Source: Flagellimonas yonaguniensis | GTDB taxonomy: Bacteria > Bacteroidota > Bacteroidia > Flavobacteriales > Flavobacteriaceae | Assembly (NCBI RefSeq): GCF_029193885.1 | Contig: NZ_JARFVB010000002.1 | Coordinates: forward strand, 360,808 to 424,807 | Direction of reading: 5' to 3' | DNA length: 64,000 nucleotides | Shown here: piece by piece, positions 26,614 to 35,639 of the stretch | Layout of the letters: each line of letters starts with the position of its first letter | Position numbering within the stretch: the first letter of the stretch is position 1 | Notes under the pieces: model-generated | Databases searched by the model: none | What the model saw: the letters and a program-made list of their open reading frames with translations, nothing else | What the model was told of the DNA's origin: nothing | Position numbers and translations under genes: made by a program

Positions 26614-26910
26614 TTATACTTCCAATACGGCGTTCTCGGTGCCCGCATAATCGTTCCATTGGTAACGGTCAGCCTCGGAGTCATTGGTGTAATTGCCGTC
26701 GATCAAGTATCTAAACTCGTAGCTGTTCTCCACGGGTAGGTCAAACGTTCCCTTAAAGGTGCCGTTCTTCAATTTCTTCAAGCTGCTCTTTTTAGGGTTC
26801 CATTTATTGAAGTCCCCCACTACAGCAACCGTTTTGGCCTCGTCCGCAGGAACTGTGAAAGTTACTTTGCAAACAGGCTTGCTCTTTAGGTATTGTTTTT
26901 TAATTGCCAT
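26614..26910 (-). CDS. Small isoamylase-N/CBM48-like protein
   Basis: A 98-residue cytoplasmic protein consisting of one glycogen-binding-like early-set domain. Key segments are VCKVTFTVPADEAKTVAVVG, GDFNKWNPKKSSLKKLKNG and EFRYLIDGNYTNDSEADRY. This domain in AMPK beta and isoamylases binds alpha-glucans. The ATG at 26910 fits the conserved basic N terminus MAIKKQYLKS; an in-frame start at 26943 would only prepend an uninformative stretch. Stand-alone copies are common in Bacteroidota and their role is unclear. It is monocistronic. Confidence 0.85.
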   Translation of the reverse strand: MAIKKQYLKSKPVCKVTFTVPADEAKTVAVVGDFNKWNPKKSSLKKLKNGTFKGTFDLPVENSYEFRYLIDGNYTNDSEADRYQWNDYAGTENAVLEV

Positions 26911-27054
26911 GGTACCAAAAATTTTAATTTCAGTACAAAACAATACATAAAACCATTTATTTACAATAAGTTAGAATCGATTTATCAATTTGATAAAATC
27001 CACCTAACCCCAAGATCACTTTTAGTAAATAAAATCAATGTTTTTTACCAATTA

Positions 27055-28146
27055 TTAGTTTGAAGCCCAGCGTTTTAAAAGTGTTGCAACAACATCTACT
27101 TCTTCTTCGGTATTGTAAAAATGAAAGCTCAACCGAATACCTCCGCCCCGTGGTGATGCCACTACATTTTCCCCGGTGAGTTTATTGAAGAGCTTCTCGT
27201 CTCCCTTAACATTGAAGATGGTGCTGTGCTGCTTTCTTTTGGTGATAGCGGGCTGCAACAAATCGAGCTCGGTAAAGACTGTCATTGCTTTTTTGGAGAG
27301 CTTTTGGAGTTGTGCCTGCACATTGTCCAAACCTATTTCATCCAGAAATTTGACCGCAAACTCCAAGCTTCCAAAATTGAGGGAATCCAAATGGCCCGGT
27401 TCCAAAAACTTACAAAAAGTGATGTTGTTCCGTTTGGAGGCATCATTGTCCACAGAGCCATTTCCGATACCCCGAAGCTCGAACTGCTCCATCACTTCGT
27501 CTTTTACCAGAAAAAAACCGTTCCCGTAACCGGCCAGCATCCATTTGTAGGCACTGGTTCCCAAGATATCGATTCCTGAAGCTTCAAAATCAAAAGGCTC
27601 TGTTCCACAATATTGGGTACCATCGGCCAGAATCATCAGGTTGGGAAACTCCTTTTTCAAATCTTTCAAAAAATCAAAGTCGATACGGACCCCATCTACC
27701 CATTGCACCAAACTGAGTGCAAGTACTTCAATATCGCCTTTTTTTACCTTGGCATGGATATTTTCTTCCATATGTTCATCGGCATCCACATAGTCCCGCT
27801 TAAAATTCCGGGTCTCGAATGGCCAGTTGACACTTGGATAATCCTTATTTACGAGCAATACCTTTTTATCCTTGGGCAATCCTTCCAAGAGCAGGTTGAA
27901 TCCCAAACTGAAATTTGGGACCAAGGCCACATTTTCCGCTTTGCAATTGAAAAACCTCCCAACGGTCTTCTTGATCTCGGGCATGTGGGCAAAACCTTTG
28001 TTCTTGATTTCACTTCCGCCAATAAGGTAATCGAGGTCGTGCCCTTGGCGCCACTCCATCAAATCTTCGCTCAACAGCCCTGCGGATGCGGTATTGGCGT
28101 ATACGGATTGATTAAGGGCTGGAAATTTTTTTCTTAGATTTTGCAT
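27055..28146 (-). CDS. Class V aminotransferase-fold PLP enzyme (cysteine desulfurase/selenocysteine lyase-like)
   Basis: A 363-residue fold-type-I PLP enzyme. Asp175 and Gln178 in ILADGTQYCG contact the cofactor, and Lys201 in GTSAYKWMLAG is the Schiff-base lysine. The C-terminal domain has the substrate Arg region (SPRGGGIRLSFHFYN). It lacks the active-site cysteine loop of IscS/SufS, so it is not obviously a sulfur donor; other class V enzymes act as aminotransferases, lyases or epimerases. The start MQNLRKKFPALNQSVYANTA is typical. It is divergent from the 2TM-protein/folA unit, 54 bases apart. Confidence 0.82.
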   Translation of the reverse strand: MQNLRKKFPALNQSVYANTASAGLLSEDLMEWRQGHDLDYLIGGSEIKNKGFAHMPEIKKTVGRFFNCKAENVALVPNFSLGFNLLLEGLPKDKKVLLVNKDYPSVNWPFETRNFKRDYVDADEHMEENIHAKVKKGDIEVLALSLVQWVDGVRIDFDFLKDLKKEFPNLMILADGTQYCGTEPFDFEASGIDILGTSAYKWMLAGYGNGFFLVKDEVMEQFELRGIGNGSVDNDASKRNNITFCKFLEPGHLDSLNFGSLEFAVKFLDEIGLDNVQAQLQKLSKKAMTVFTELDLLQPAITKRKQHSTIFNVKGDEKLFNKLTGENVVASPRGGGIRLSFHFYNTEEEVDVVATLLKRWASN

Positions 28147-28200
28147 GTCGGGATTTTTGGATACAATTCAGTTATCTTTGTTGATAAAGATAGCCATTCC

Positions 28201-28593
28201 ATGTTGTCATTTGGTAAAAAGAAGAAGTCGGAAATAGATTTGGAGCAGCACGAACTTTTGGAGAATGCCCATAAGCGCATCAAACAAAAGAAAGGGCTGT
28301 TCTCCCACTTTGTCATTTTTTTGATCGGCAGTATTTTTTTGATTCTTGCCAACAAGGTCCTCAAGTACGGGGAAGGGTACGATTGGTCCTTTTGGATCGT
28401 ATTGGCCTGGGTCTTTTTATTGGTCCTGCATCTGTTCAATGTGTTTGTGACCCACAAATTCATGGGGCAAAATTGGGAGCGTCAGCAACGTGAGCGATTG
28501 GTAAGGCTTCAAAAAGAACGGATTGGCGAAATCCAAAAGGAAATAGAAACGGACTTTCCTCTTTCCAAAATCAATAAAAAAAAAGATCAATGA
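28201..28593 (+). CDS. 2TM domain-containing membrane protein
   Basis: A 130-residue inner-membrane protein with two helices (about residues 38-58, FVIFLIGSIFLILANK, and 68-92, FWIVLAWVFLLVLHL). Charged cytoplasmic ends follow the 2TM-family pattern, with a Lys/Glu-rich C-terminal coil. The ATG at 28201 is chosen; an earlier start at 28141 would lie across the divergent promoter. In many Bacteroidota 2TM proteins accompany histidine kinases, but none is adjacent. Its stop overlaps the folA start by four bases (ATGA), so the two are translationally coupled. Confidence 0.82.
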   Translation: MLSFGKKKKSEIDLEQHELLENAHKRIKQKKGLFSHFVIFLIGSIFLILANKVLKYGEGYDWSFWIVLAWVFLLVLHLFNVFVTHKFMGQNWERQQRERLVRLQKERIGEIQKEIETDFPLSKINKKKDQ

Positions 28594-29081
28594 GAAAATT
28601 GATCATTATTGCGGCCGCGGCCGAAAACAATGCCCTTGGCAAGGACAACGACTTGGTGTGGCATTTGCCTGATGATTTCAAACGCTTTAAAAACTTGACC
28701 TCGGGACACAAGATCATCATGGGCAGAAAGACATTGGAGAGCTTTCCGAAACCATTGCCCAACCGAACCCATATTGCCATCACACGGGACGAGGATTATA
28801 CCCCAAAGTTTCCTTGCACCATTGTACATTCATTGGCGGATGCCATTGGTCTGGTGAAAGACAACGAAACGGCTTTCATCATCGGAGGCGGGGAAATCTA
28901 CAAACAGTCCATGGACCGTGCCACGGATATTGAATTGACAAGGGTTCACGGCACTTTTGAAGCGGACGCTTTTTTTCCGGAAATCGATGATGACCAATGG
29001 AAATTGGTAAACGAGGAACATCATCCAAAGGATGATAGACATCAATATGACTTTACATATCTGACTTACCGAAGAAAATAG
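28590..29081 (+). CDS. folA: Dihydrofolate reductase
   Basis: A 163-residue DHFR that regenerates tetrahydrofolate with NADPH. The N terminus MRKLIIIAAAAENNALGKDN is followed by LVWHLPDDFKRFK, with the catalytic acidic residue (Asp) and folate-binding pattern. IIMGRKTLESFPKPLPNR is the NADPH-binding signature, and IIGGGEIYKQSM is also typical. It overlaps the 2TM gene by four bases. It closes the one-carbon cycle with thyA 3.8 kb upstream and the HPPK domain at 55074. Confidence 0.96.
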   Translation: MRKLIIIAAAAENNALGKDNDLVWHLPDDFKRFKNLTSGHKIIMGRKTLESFPKPLPNRTHIAITRDEDYTPKFPCTIVHSLADAIGLVKDNETAFIIGGGEIYKQSMDRATDIELTRVHGTFEADAFFPEIDDDQWKLVNEEHHPKDDRHQYDFTYLTYRRK

Positions 29082-29086
29082 GTTTT

Positions 29087-29112
29087 GGATTCCCGTTTTC
29101 ACGGGAATGACA
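29087..29112. repeat. REP-like hairpin between folA and murI
   Basis: GGATTCCCGTTTTCACGGGA followed by ATGACA. ATTCCCG and CGGGAAT form a 7-bp stem, located in the convergent gap where it may also terminate transcription. The same motif, as ATTCCTG/CAGGAAT, recurs at 56989-57013. Confidence 0.6.
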
Positions 29113-29123
29113 GTTTCATTCTA

Positions 29124-29903
29124 TTAGAAATCCAGATAAAAGACTTTCGCGGAGGGCCGATCGATTAAATCTTCAATAACCGCTATATTGGCATTGGTAT
29201 AAAAGATATGTTCGGGTTGTACATTCCTATCTGAAAGCAGGCTGTTTTGCTCCAAAATAGCTTTGGTTTGTCTCGCCACGGCCTCGCCCGAATCTATGAT
29301 GTTAATATGTTCTGGCAATATGTCTTTCAAAACGGGTATCAGGTACGGGTAATGGGTACATCCGAGTACCAGACAATCCATATTTTGATCAAGCATGGGC
29401 TGTAAGAAACCGATCAATAGCTCTTTCATCTCATCAGATTGGATTTTACCTGCTTCTATAAGCTCCACCAATCTTTTTCCTTCCTGTTCCAATATGGTGA
29501 TTCCTTCAGCATACAGTTTGGACGTATTGTGGAACAAGCTACTGGAGAGGGTACCCTTGGTGGCCAAAACCCCAATTTTTTTGGTTTTGGTATGCAATGC
29601 GGCAGGTTTTATGGCGGGCTCGATTCCTATAAATGGCACATCGTAATGGGAACGAAGGTAGTCAATAGCGTTTGTTGTGGCGGTATTACATGCCACTAGA
29701 ATGATTTTACAGCCACGACCGAGCAGAAACTCTGTGTTCTTGATGCTGAGCCGTTGTATTTCCTCTTTTGACTTTTCGCCATAAGGGGCGTTGGCACTAT
29801 CGGCCAGATAAATGGTGTTTTCGCGAGGAAGCATCTTTGCCACTTCTTTCCAAATGGATGTACCCCCTACTCCTGAATCAAAAATGCCTATTGGTTTTTG
29901 CAT
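29124..29903 (-). CDS. murI: Glutamate racemase
   Basis: A 259-residue enzyme that makes D-glutamate for peptidoglycan. FDSGVGGTSIW is at residues 8-18, the first catalytic cysteine lies in VACNTATTNA, and the second in VLGCTHYPYLIPV. LADSANAPYGEKS is also typical. Start ATG at 29903. It converges with folA and is separated from the ompH unit upstream by a strong terminator, so it probably has its own promoter between 29903 and 29937, where nothing convincing stands out. Confidence 0.96.
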   Translation of the reverse strand: MQKPIGIFDSGVGGTSIWKEVAKMLPRENTIYLADSANAPYGEKSKEEIQRLSIKNTEFLLGRGCKIILVACNTATTNAIDYLRSHYDVPFIGIEPAIKPAALHTKTKKIGVLATKGTLSSSLFHNTSKLYAEGITILEQEGKRLVELIEAGKIQSDEMKELLIGFLQPMLDQNMDCLVLGCTHYPYLIPVLKDILPEHINIIDSGEAVARQTKAILEQNSLLSDRNVQPEHIFYTNANIAVIEDLIDRPSAKVFYLDF

Positions 29904-29937
29904 GATTAAAAATAGTGCCTTGAATTTTTATGGCATA

Positions 29938-29967
29938 AAAAAACCGCTTTTAATAAAAGCGGTTTTT
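29938..29967 (-). terminator. Intrinsic terminator after the ompH pair
   Basis: AAAAAACCGCTTTTA and TAAAAGCGGTTTTTT form a near-perfect stem followed by a T-run on the minus strand. It lies 21 bases after the stop of the first ompH gene. Confidence 0.85.
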
Positions 29968-29988
29968 TGAATATTGTAAAATCATGGT

Positions 29989-30498
29989 TTAGAAACCAAG
30001 CTCTTGCTTTACAGCTGGCAAAAGATCTTTTCCTTTGGCCACGATCAAGCTTAATCCTGGGCTGGCATCGATTACATACTCATACCCTTCGGCCGCTGCC
30101 ACTTTTTCAATAGCTGCTTTGGCTTTTTCCGAGATAGGAGCGAACAACTCTTGCTGTTTCTTTTGCATATCCTGCATAGCCTTTTGTTGTGCTTCTTCAA
30201 TGTTTTTCTCAAATCCTTGAAGCTCTACGGCTCTTTGCTCGTTTTCTTCCCTTGTTTTGGAAGTGGCTTCATTTTGGTATTGTGTATACTTGTTTTGAAG
30301 CTCTGTCATGGAGCCTTGAATATCCGCTTGATAAGTTTCCTGTAATTTCTTCAATTCAGCTTGTGCAGCCTTCATCTCCGGCATTTCAGACAATAGTTGC
30401 TGTACATTGATATGTGCAACCTTGCTCTGTGCATTTACAAAACCCGTAGCCGCAACAAACAATACTAGGGCTACAGCAATCCTTTTTACATTTTTCAT
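29989..30498 (-). CDS. OmpH/Skp-family periplasmic chaperone
   Basis: A 169-residue exported protein. The ATG at 30498 gives a signal peptide (VALVLFVAATGFVNAQ); an in-frame TTG at 30507 is rejected. The mature protein is a long coiled coil of Glu, Gln and Lys (about 45-130), as in Skp, which holds unfolded outer-membrane proteins. It opens with KVAHINVQQLLSEMPEMKAA and ends GYEYVIDASPGLSLIVAKG, the conserved core of the family. It is downstream of bamA and of a longer ompH paralogue, fitting a transcript for outer-membrane protein assembly. Confidence 0.9.
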   Translation of the reverse strand: MKNVKRIAVALVLFVAATGFVNAQSKVAHINVQQLLSEMPEMKAAQAELKKLQETYQADIQGSMTELQNKYTQYQNEATSKTREENEQRAVELQGFEKNIEEAQQKAMQDMQKKQQELFAPISEKAKAAIEKVAAAEGYEYVIDASPGLSLIVAKGKDLLPAVKQELGF

Positions 30499-30546
30499 GA
30501 TTCTCAACGTTACTTTTTGACTTTAAATTTAGTGTTTCAATATAAT

Positions 30547-31368
30547 CTATCCTATTGAATCCTTTTGTTGTTCTTGCGCTTTTTTTCGTTCTTCCAATTT
30601 GGCTTTTCTCTTGGCTTCGCGCTCTTCCAATAATTTTTTTCTTCGTTCTTCGTATGCTTTCTTACGCTCTTCGCGTTCTTTCAACTTATCCTCTCTTCGT
30701 TCCTCTGCTGCCTTTTCCCGTTCCTCTTGGGCTTCAGCTGCTTGTTCCTGTCTTTCCTTAAGCGCATCACTGATCTGGTCTTCTTCCTCTTTGAACTGCT
30801 CTAGACGGCTTTGTTCCTGTTGTTTTTTGTTGGATGCACTGATTTTTCTGGTGCGTCCTATCTCCCTTAAGACCAAGTCACTGATATCGTGTCTTTTTTC
30901 GGAATACAACATTACAACATCTGCGGATTTATCAAAAATAAAATCGTATCTTTTATTGGCCCCGATTTTTTGTACTTCATTGAACACTTGATCCTGTATG
31001 GGCTGTATCAAAACTTGTTTTTGGAGTACCAAATCCCCTTGTGGTCCAAAACGGTCTTGCTGGTAGTCCAACATTTCCTTTTCAAGCAACTGGATTTCCT
31101 CTTCACGTTCCAAAATAAGCTCGTCCGTCAACAAAACCTTTTCTGCCATCAGATCTTTTTTCATTTGTTCGATGACGCTTTGCTTCAGCTCGATTTCCTG
31201 CTTCCATTTTTGGGCCTTGGCATTCAACTGTTCAGTAGCATCCCTGTACTCCTCCACATTTTCGAGGATATATTCCATATCCACATATCCTATGCGCACT
31301 CCTCGTTGGGAAAACCCATAAAGGGACGACATCAAAACAACTACTGATAAAAGAACTTTGGTATTCAT
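30547..31368 (-). CDS. OmpH/Skp-like protein with long charged C-terminal coil
   Basis: A 273-residue exported OmpH-family paralogue. The signal peptide ends around YGFSQ (residues 16-20). The OmpH core (about 22-170) has GVRIGYVDMEYILENVEEY, a coil segment and ANKRYDFIFDKSADVVMLY. The last about 100 residues, EQSRLEQFKEEEDQISDALK onward, are almost entirely Glu, Arg, Lys and Gln in a helical register and contain repeated EERR, KAEERR and RKKAYEER patterns. Family members elsewhere are about 170 residues and lack this tail. It lies 48 bases upstream of the shorter ompH gene and 98 bases after bamA. Confidence 0.88.
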   Translation of the reverse strand: MNTKVLLSVVVLMSSLYGFSQRGVRIGYVDMEYILENVEEYRDATEQLNAKAQKWKQEIELKQSVIEQMKKDLMAEKVLLTDELILEREEEIQLLEKEMLDYQQDRFGPQGDLVLQKQVLIQPIQDQVFNEVQKIGANKRYDFIFDKSADVVMLYSEKRHDISDLVLREIGRTRKISASNKKQQEQSRLEQFKEEEDQISDALKERQEQAAEAQEEREKAAEERREDKLKEREERKKAYEERRKKLLEEREAKRKAKLEERKKAQEQQKDSIG

Positions 31369-31466
31369 CTTTGATTCCGCATTTTACATAGAAAATATCG
31401 TGCCAAAATTACTAATTTATTTAAAATGAATTATTTACAAATTAGCAATACACGATTTTCCATAAA

Positions 31467-34130
31467 TTAAAACTGCTGCCCGATGATGAAGTGCGTTTGC
31501 CATCCACTTGGTCCCACCGATCCTGGACGGGCATCTGTATCGAAGCCATAACCAAAATCAATTCCCAAGAGTCCGAATGCCGGCATAAAAATACGTAGCC
31601 CCACTCCGGCAGATCTTTTTAACTCAAACGGATTATAGTCATTAAAATTGTTGAAGGCGTTACCTGCTTCCAAAAATGTCAGTGCATATATGGAAGCTGT
31701 TGGCTTTAAAGTAAGTGGATAACGCATTTCCAATGAGAATTTATTGTAAATGGTTCCTCCATCTTGTTCCAGATTATTTGTAATTGGGTTGGTACTGTAT
31801 GGAGTCAACGATTGGTTTTCATATCCACGTAACTGTACCACATCCCTACCGTCCAAGGTAAAGTTACCTAAACCGTCGCCCCCAACGTAGAAGCGCTCAA
31901 AAGGCACATTACCAATATCATGGTTATAAGCTCCCAAGAATCCAAACTCGGCATTGGTGCGCAAAGTAAGCTTGCCCACTATGGCCTGGTACCAGTCTCC
32001 TTTGAACTTTACCTTATAATATTCCAGTAACTTAAAGCGCTCTTCTTCCATCCGTTCCAGATCATCACTCAACTGATTAAATTCCAGCTGCTCCTCTGTC
32101 GAACCAGGCTCTCCTATGTCGTAAAGCCTTTGGGTAGTTTCATCAATATCGTCTTTCAACTGTCCGTAATCTTTACTGCTGAAAAGCGAGTATGGCGGGG
32201 TAAACTTTGCAGTCAACTCAAAGTTGGAACCGGAAGTTGGGAAAATTCTGCTCGGTCCTTGGGAACTTCTAGAGATACCAAATGTATAACTCAAGGAGTT
32301 GGAACTACCATTACCGAAATTGAACAGTCCACTGTTGTAGTTGTCAAAATCATACAACTGATAGCTCAAGGAATGTGAAATAGTGAAGAAATCATCCGGC
32401 CATTGCACCCTTTTTGCCAAACCAGCAGAAACTCCTGTAATGGCAAAACCCCTGGACTTATCCACATCCAATCTTCCGTTACTATCGTAACTGGTACCAA
32501 ATTGTTGTGTTCTTGATAAGGACAGGTTGAACCTTACCGGTTTTTTACCTCCTAACCAAGGTTCGGAGAAATTCAAGCTATATACCCTAAAGGTTCTACT
32601 GGCCTGCAAACGCAATGCAAATGTTTGACCATCCCCCATGGGTACGGGTGTATAAGCTTCTTTGTTAAAGATGTTCCTAAGGGAAAAGTTACTGAAGGAA
32701 AGTCCCAATGTACCTATGAAACCTCCTCCTCCAAAACCTCCTTGGAGCTCAATTTGGCTGGAGCCGGATTCGACCAAGCTATAATTTACGTCAACCGTTC
32801 CTTCATTCGCGTTTGGATTTTGAATGTCCGGTACTATTTGTTCTGCATCGAAGAAGCCAAGTTGACCCAATTCCCTAATCGTCCTTACGATATTGGACTT
32901 GCTGTATTTTTGGCCAGGCCTGGTTCGTATTTCTCTGTAGATCACATGATCATTGGTCTTGTCGTTACCCGAAACGGTCACATGATCCAAAAAGGTCTCT
33001 TTTCCCTCAATGATCCTTATCTCAAAATCGATGGTATCGTTTACTGCGGAAACCTCAACAGGATTGATGGTTGAGAACAGATACCCGTTATTCTGATAAA
33101 GATTGGTCAAGTCCTGCGCATCAGGATCGGAAGCATCTGCTATACGTTCTTTGAGCAGCACGCCGTTATAGGTATCCCCTTTTTTGATGCCCAAATATTG
33201 GCTCAACATCCTATCGGTGTATACAGTGTTACCAACAAAATCAATGTTACCAAAATAGTATCTATCCCCTTCTTCCACCTTAATGGTCAAGTCAATGTTC
33301 TTATCGTCCAGTTTCACAAAAGTATCCGATAATATCCTAGCATCCCTGTACCCTCTTTCCGCATAGGCATCAATCAGGTTATCCAAATCTTCTTCGTAGT
33401 CGGCTTCAATGTATTTTGACTTTTTCCAGAAACGATAGATTTTTTTCTTCTTTGTGTTTTTAAGGGATTTTCTCAGTCTTTTGTTGGACAGCTTTTCGTT
33501 GCCGACAAAGTTGATATTCTTGATTTTGACCTTATCCCCCTTGTTCACATTGATGACCATGTTCTGTACATTGGCACCAGTGGTATCCGCAGCAGTGGCG
33601 ATGTTCACCTTGGCATTCAAGAACCCTTGTTTTTTATACTTGTTCTGAAGGTAGTTCTTGGTATTGGCTATTAAACTCTCCGTTATTTTCTTTCCTTTTT
33701 TCAGGTCGGTGTCATCTATGATATCCTCAACCTTTCTTTTCTTAACACCGTAAACCGTAACATTGTTCAAGGTTGGGCGCTCAGTGATGTTCAGTTCCAA
33801 AAATATCTTGTCGTCCTCGATTTTGGTGTAATACATTTCCACATTACTGAACAAGTCGAGATTCCATAACTTTTTGATCACAGCACTTATTTCATCGCCG
33901 GGCACCTTGATCGGCTGACCTACACGCAAACCAGTGTAGCTCTTCACGGTTTGTTCATTGTAGCTCTGTAGACCTGTTACGGTCAACCCTCCCAAAATGT
34001 ATTGCTTGCCTTCTTCAAAATCGGTTTCCTGGGCAATACCGTGGGTTGAAAATAAAAATAGTGGGATAATAAGGGCGGTAAGTATGGAATTTGTGATACC
34101 CTTAGTTAAGTTGTTCGCTCGTTTTTCCAA
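31467..34130 (-). CDS. bamA: Outer membrane protein assembly factor BamA
   Basis: An 887-residue BamA/Omp85 protein that inserts beta-barrels into the outer membrane. A signal peptide (about 15-34, ending GIAQ) precedes about five POTRA repeats (about 45-435; VTGLQSYNEQTVKSYTGL opens the first). The barrel follows to the C-terminal Phe (IIGQQF). LRGYENQSL stands in for the VRGF loop motif. A charged insertion of about 45 residues (DDIDETTQRLYDIG through RFKLLEYY) breaks the barrel. The only credible start is TTG at 34130, as there is no ATG ahead of the signal peptide. It overlaps the last 29 bases of uppS, which suggests translational coupling. Confidence 0.93.
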   Translation of the reverse strand: MEKRANNLTKGITNSILTALIIPLFLFSTHGIAQETDFEEGKQYILGGLTVTGLQSYNEQTVKSYTGLRVGQPIKVPGDEISAVIKKLWNLDLFSNVEMYYTKIEDDKIFLELNITERPTLNNVTVYGVKKRKVEDIIDDTDLKKGKKITESLIANTKNYLQNKYKKQGFLNAKVNIATAADTTGANVQNMVINVNKGDKVKIKNINFVGNEKLSNKRLRKSLKNTKKKKIYRFWKKSKYIEADYEEDLDNLIDAYAERGYRDARILSDTFVKLDDKNIDLTIKVEEGDRYYFGNIDFVGNTVYTDRMLSQYLGIKKGDTYNGVLLKERIADASDPDAQDLTNLYQNNGYLFSTINPVEVSAVNDTIDFEIRIIEGKETFLDHVTVSGNDKTNDHVIYREIRTRPGQKYSKSNIVRTIRELGQLGFFDAEQIVPDIQNPNANEGTVDVNYSLVESGSSQIELQGGFGGGGFIGTLGLSFSNFSLRNIFNKEAYTPVPMGDGQTFALRLQASRTFRVYSLNFSEPWLGGKKPVRFNLSLSRTQQFGTSYDSNGRLDVDKSRGFAITGVSAGLAKRVQWPDDFFTISHSLSYQLYDFDNYNSGLFNFGNGSSNSLSYTFGISRSSQGPSRIFPTSGSNFELTAKFTPPYSLFSSKDYGQLKDDIDETTQRLYDIGEPGSTEEQLEFNQLSDDLERMEEERFKLLEYYKVKFKGDWYQAIVGKLTLRTNAEFGFLGAYNHDIGNVPFERFYVGGDGLGNFTLDGRDVVQLRGYENQSLTPYSTNPITNNLEQDGGTIYNKFSLEMRYPLTLKPTASIYALTFLEAGNAFNNFNDYNPFELKRSAGVGLRIFMPAFGLLGIDFGYGFDTDARPGSVGPSGWQTHFIIGQQF

Positions 34131-34842
34131 ATCGTCGTTCTCTATTTTGGTAACTTAATATGGCCTCTACCAAATGGTTTTCTCTAAAGTCGGGCCAAAA
34201 TACATCAATAAAATATAATTCGGCGTATGCAATCTGCCAAAGTAGAAAATTACTTATCCTGCATTCGCCACTGGTACGGATAAGCAGGTCTACATCAGGC
34301 AAAAAGTGCGCGTAAAGATGTGTATTTATAACTGTTTCATCAATATTTTCGGGGGAAATTATGTTATTTTTAACTTTGACCGCAATCTCCTGAACCGCTG
34401 TTTTTATCTCCTCCCGTGAGCCGTAGCTCAATGCCAGCGTAAGGGTCATCCCTGAATTGTTCTCGGTTTTTGACATCACTTCGGTAAGCTCTTTATAGAC
34501 TTTTTTGGGCAATGTTTCGATCTTACCGATGGCCTTTAACCTAATATTATGCTTGTTCAGGGTTTTCAATTCCCTTTTCAACGCGTTGACCAAAAGCCTC
34601 ATCAAGGTATCTATCTCAGTCTTTGGGCGGTTCCAATTTTCTGTGGAAAAGGCATAAAGTGTCAAAAAAGGAATCTGGAGTTTGGCACAGCTCTCCACAG
34701 TTTGGTTCACGGATTCCACTCCGTTCTCGTGCCCGAACATACGTATTTTGCCACGCTGTTTGGCCCATCTTCCATTACCATCCATGATGATGGCCACGTG
34801 TTGTGGTAGTTTTTCTTTGTCTACGTCCTCTAGTGTGTGCAT
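34102..34842 (-). CDS. uppS: Isoprenyl transferase (undecaprenyl-diphosphate synthase)
   Basis: A 246-residue cis-prenyltransferase that makes undecaprenyl-PP for peptidoglycan and other envelope polymers. The ATG at 34842 is preferred to the in-frame TTG at 34878, which would overlap the previous gene. Signature motifs: HVAIIMDGNGRWAKQRG with the catalytic Asp, LTLYAFSTENWNRP, and DLLIRTSGECRISNFLLWQ. It starts one base after the DUF6089 stop and overlaps bamA by 29 bases, so DUF6089-uppS-bamA is a tight operon. Confidence 0.96.
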   Translation of the reverse strand: MHTLEDVDKEKLPQHVAIIMDGNGRWAKQRGKIRMFGHENGVESVNQTVESCAKLQIPFLTLYAFSTENWNRPKTEIDTLMRLLVNALKRELKTLNKHNIRLKAIGKIETLPKKVYKELTEVMSKTENNSGMTLTLALSYGSREEIKTAVQEIAVKVKNNIISPENIDETVINTHLYAHFLPDVDLLIRTSGECRISNFLLWQIAYAELYFIDVFWPDFRENHLVEAILSYQNRERRFGKTSEQLN

Positions 34843-34843
34843 T

Positions 34844-35527
34844 TTATTGAAAACAATCCTGGCAGGGCTTACGTCCAAAGGTATAGGTCAATGTTATACC
34901 TGAAAAAACGTACCAGTCGTCGCTCAATATATTCCCGAATCGGAATTGCTCAAAATTGGAACCTTCTGGGTTACTTGCGTCCAAATTGTCCGTAAAAGTA
35001 TATCTGGCCCCAATTTCGGCCCCTAGAATCAAGAATTGATTTAAACGATACTTAGCCCCAACCGTCATTGGAATTGCAAAACTACCTTCTTTTTGGTTAA
35101 TATCCTGCATCTGAAGGGCATCAATATAATTAAAATCGTATCTAAAGTAGGTTACACCCGTGTACAAGTAAGGCGTGAAGGCGGGTCCGAGCTTATGAAG
35201 ATTGTACTCGACAAAGTTGATTTCCAGTCCAGCGGAGAACTCCAAGATGGAATTATCGACCACATACCCCCTTTGTTGCCTGGACTGCATGTGGGATTTG
35301 GTATCGTCCGCGGTAACGTCACCATAAAGGACACTGGCCCTCCAAGCATAGCGTTTCCCTTTGTTCCATTTAAATATTCCTCCAAAGGCAGGGCCAGAAG
35401 GTAAAATGTAATTGGTCCTTCCCACATCACCTATCATATTGGCACCACCGGCAAACACTCCTATCTCGTAGGTCTGTGCATTTACCTTGATCACACAGCA
35501 TAGAAAAACTGCCAAAACTATCCGCAT
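34844..35527 (-). CDS. DUF6089 family protein (probable outer-membrane beta-barrel)
   Basis: A 227-residue exported protein. The ATG at 35527 gives signal peptide MRIVLAVFLCCVIKVNAQ. The rest reads as amphipathic strands with YEIGVFAGGANMIGDVGRTN near the mature N terminus and ends ITLTYTFGRKPCQDCFQ, with a CxxC pair. This fits a small outer-membrane barrel of the DUF6089 family, which is restricted to Bacteroidota and has no established role. It is the first gene of a unit with uppS and bamA, hinting at outer-membrane assembly. Confidence 0.85.
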   Translation of the reverse strand: MRIVLAVFLCCVIKVNAQTYEIGVFAGGANMIGDVGRTNYILPSGPAFGGIFKWNKGKRYAWRASVLYGDVTADDTKSHMQSRQQRGYVVDNSILEFSAGLEINFVEYNLHKLGPAFTPYLYTGVTYFRYDFNYIDALQMQDINQKEGSFAIPMTVGAKYRLNQFLILGAEIGARYTFTDNLDASNPEGSNFEQFRFGNILSDDWYVFSGITLTYTFGRKPCQDCFQ

Positions 35528-35639
35528 ACTATCCAAAAAGTTTCAAGAATTAAGAGTAAAGGAAGGTCTATAGATTTATATTTAGAGTTGCTCTCCCTTG
35601 TTAAACAGTTTTTCGTTCCTTTTATTGTTTTTGATGGTA

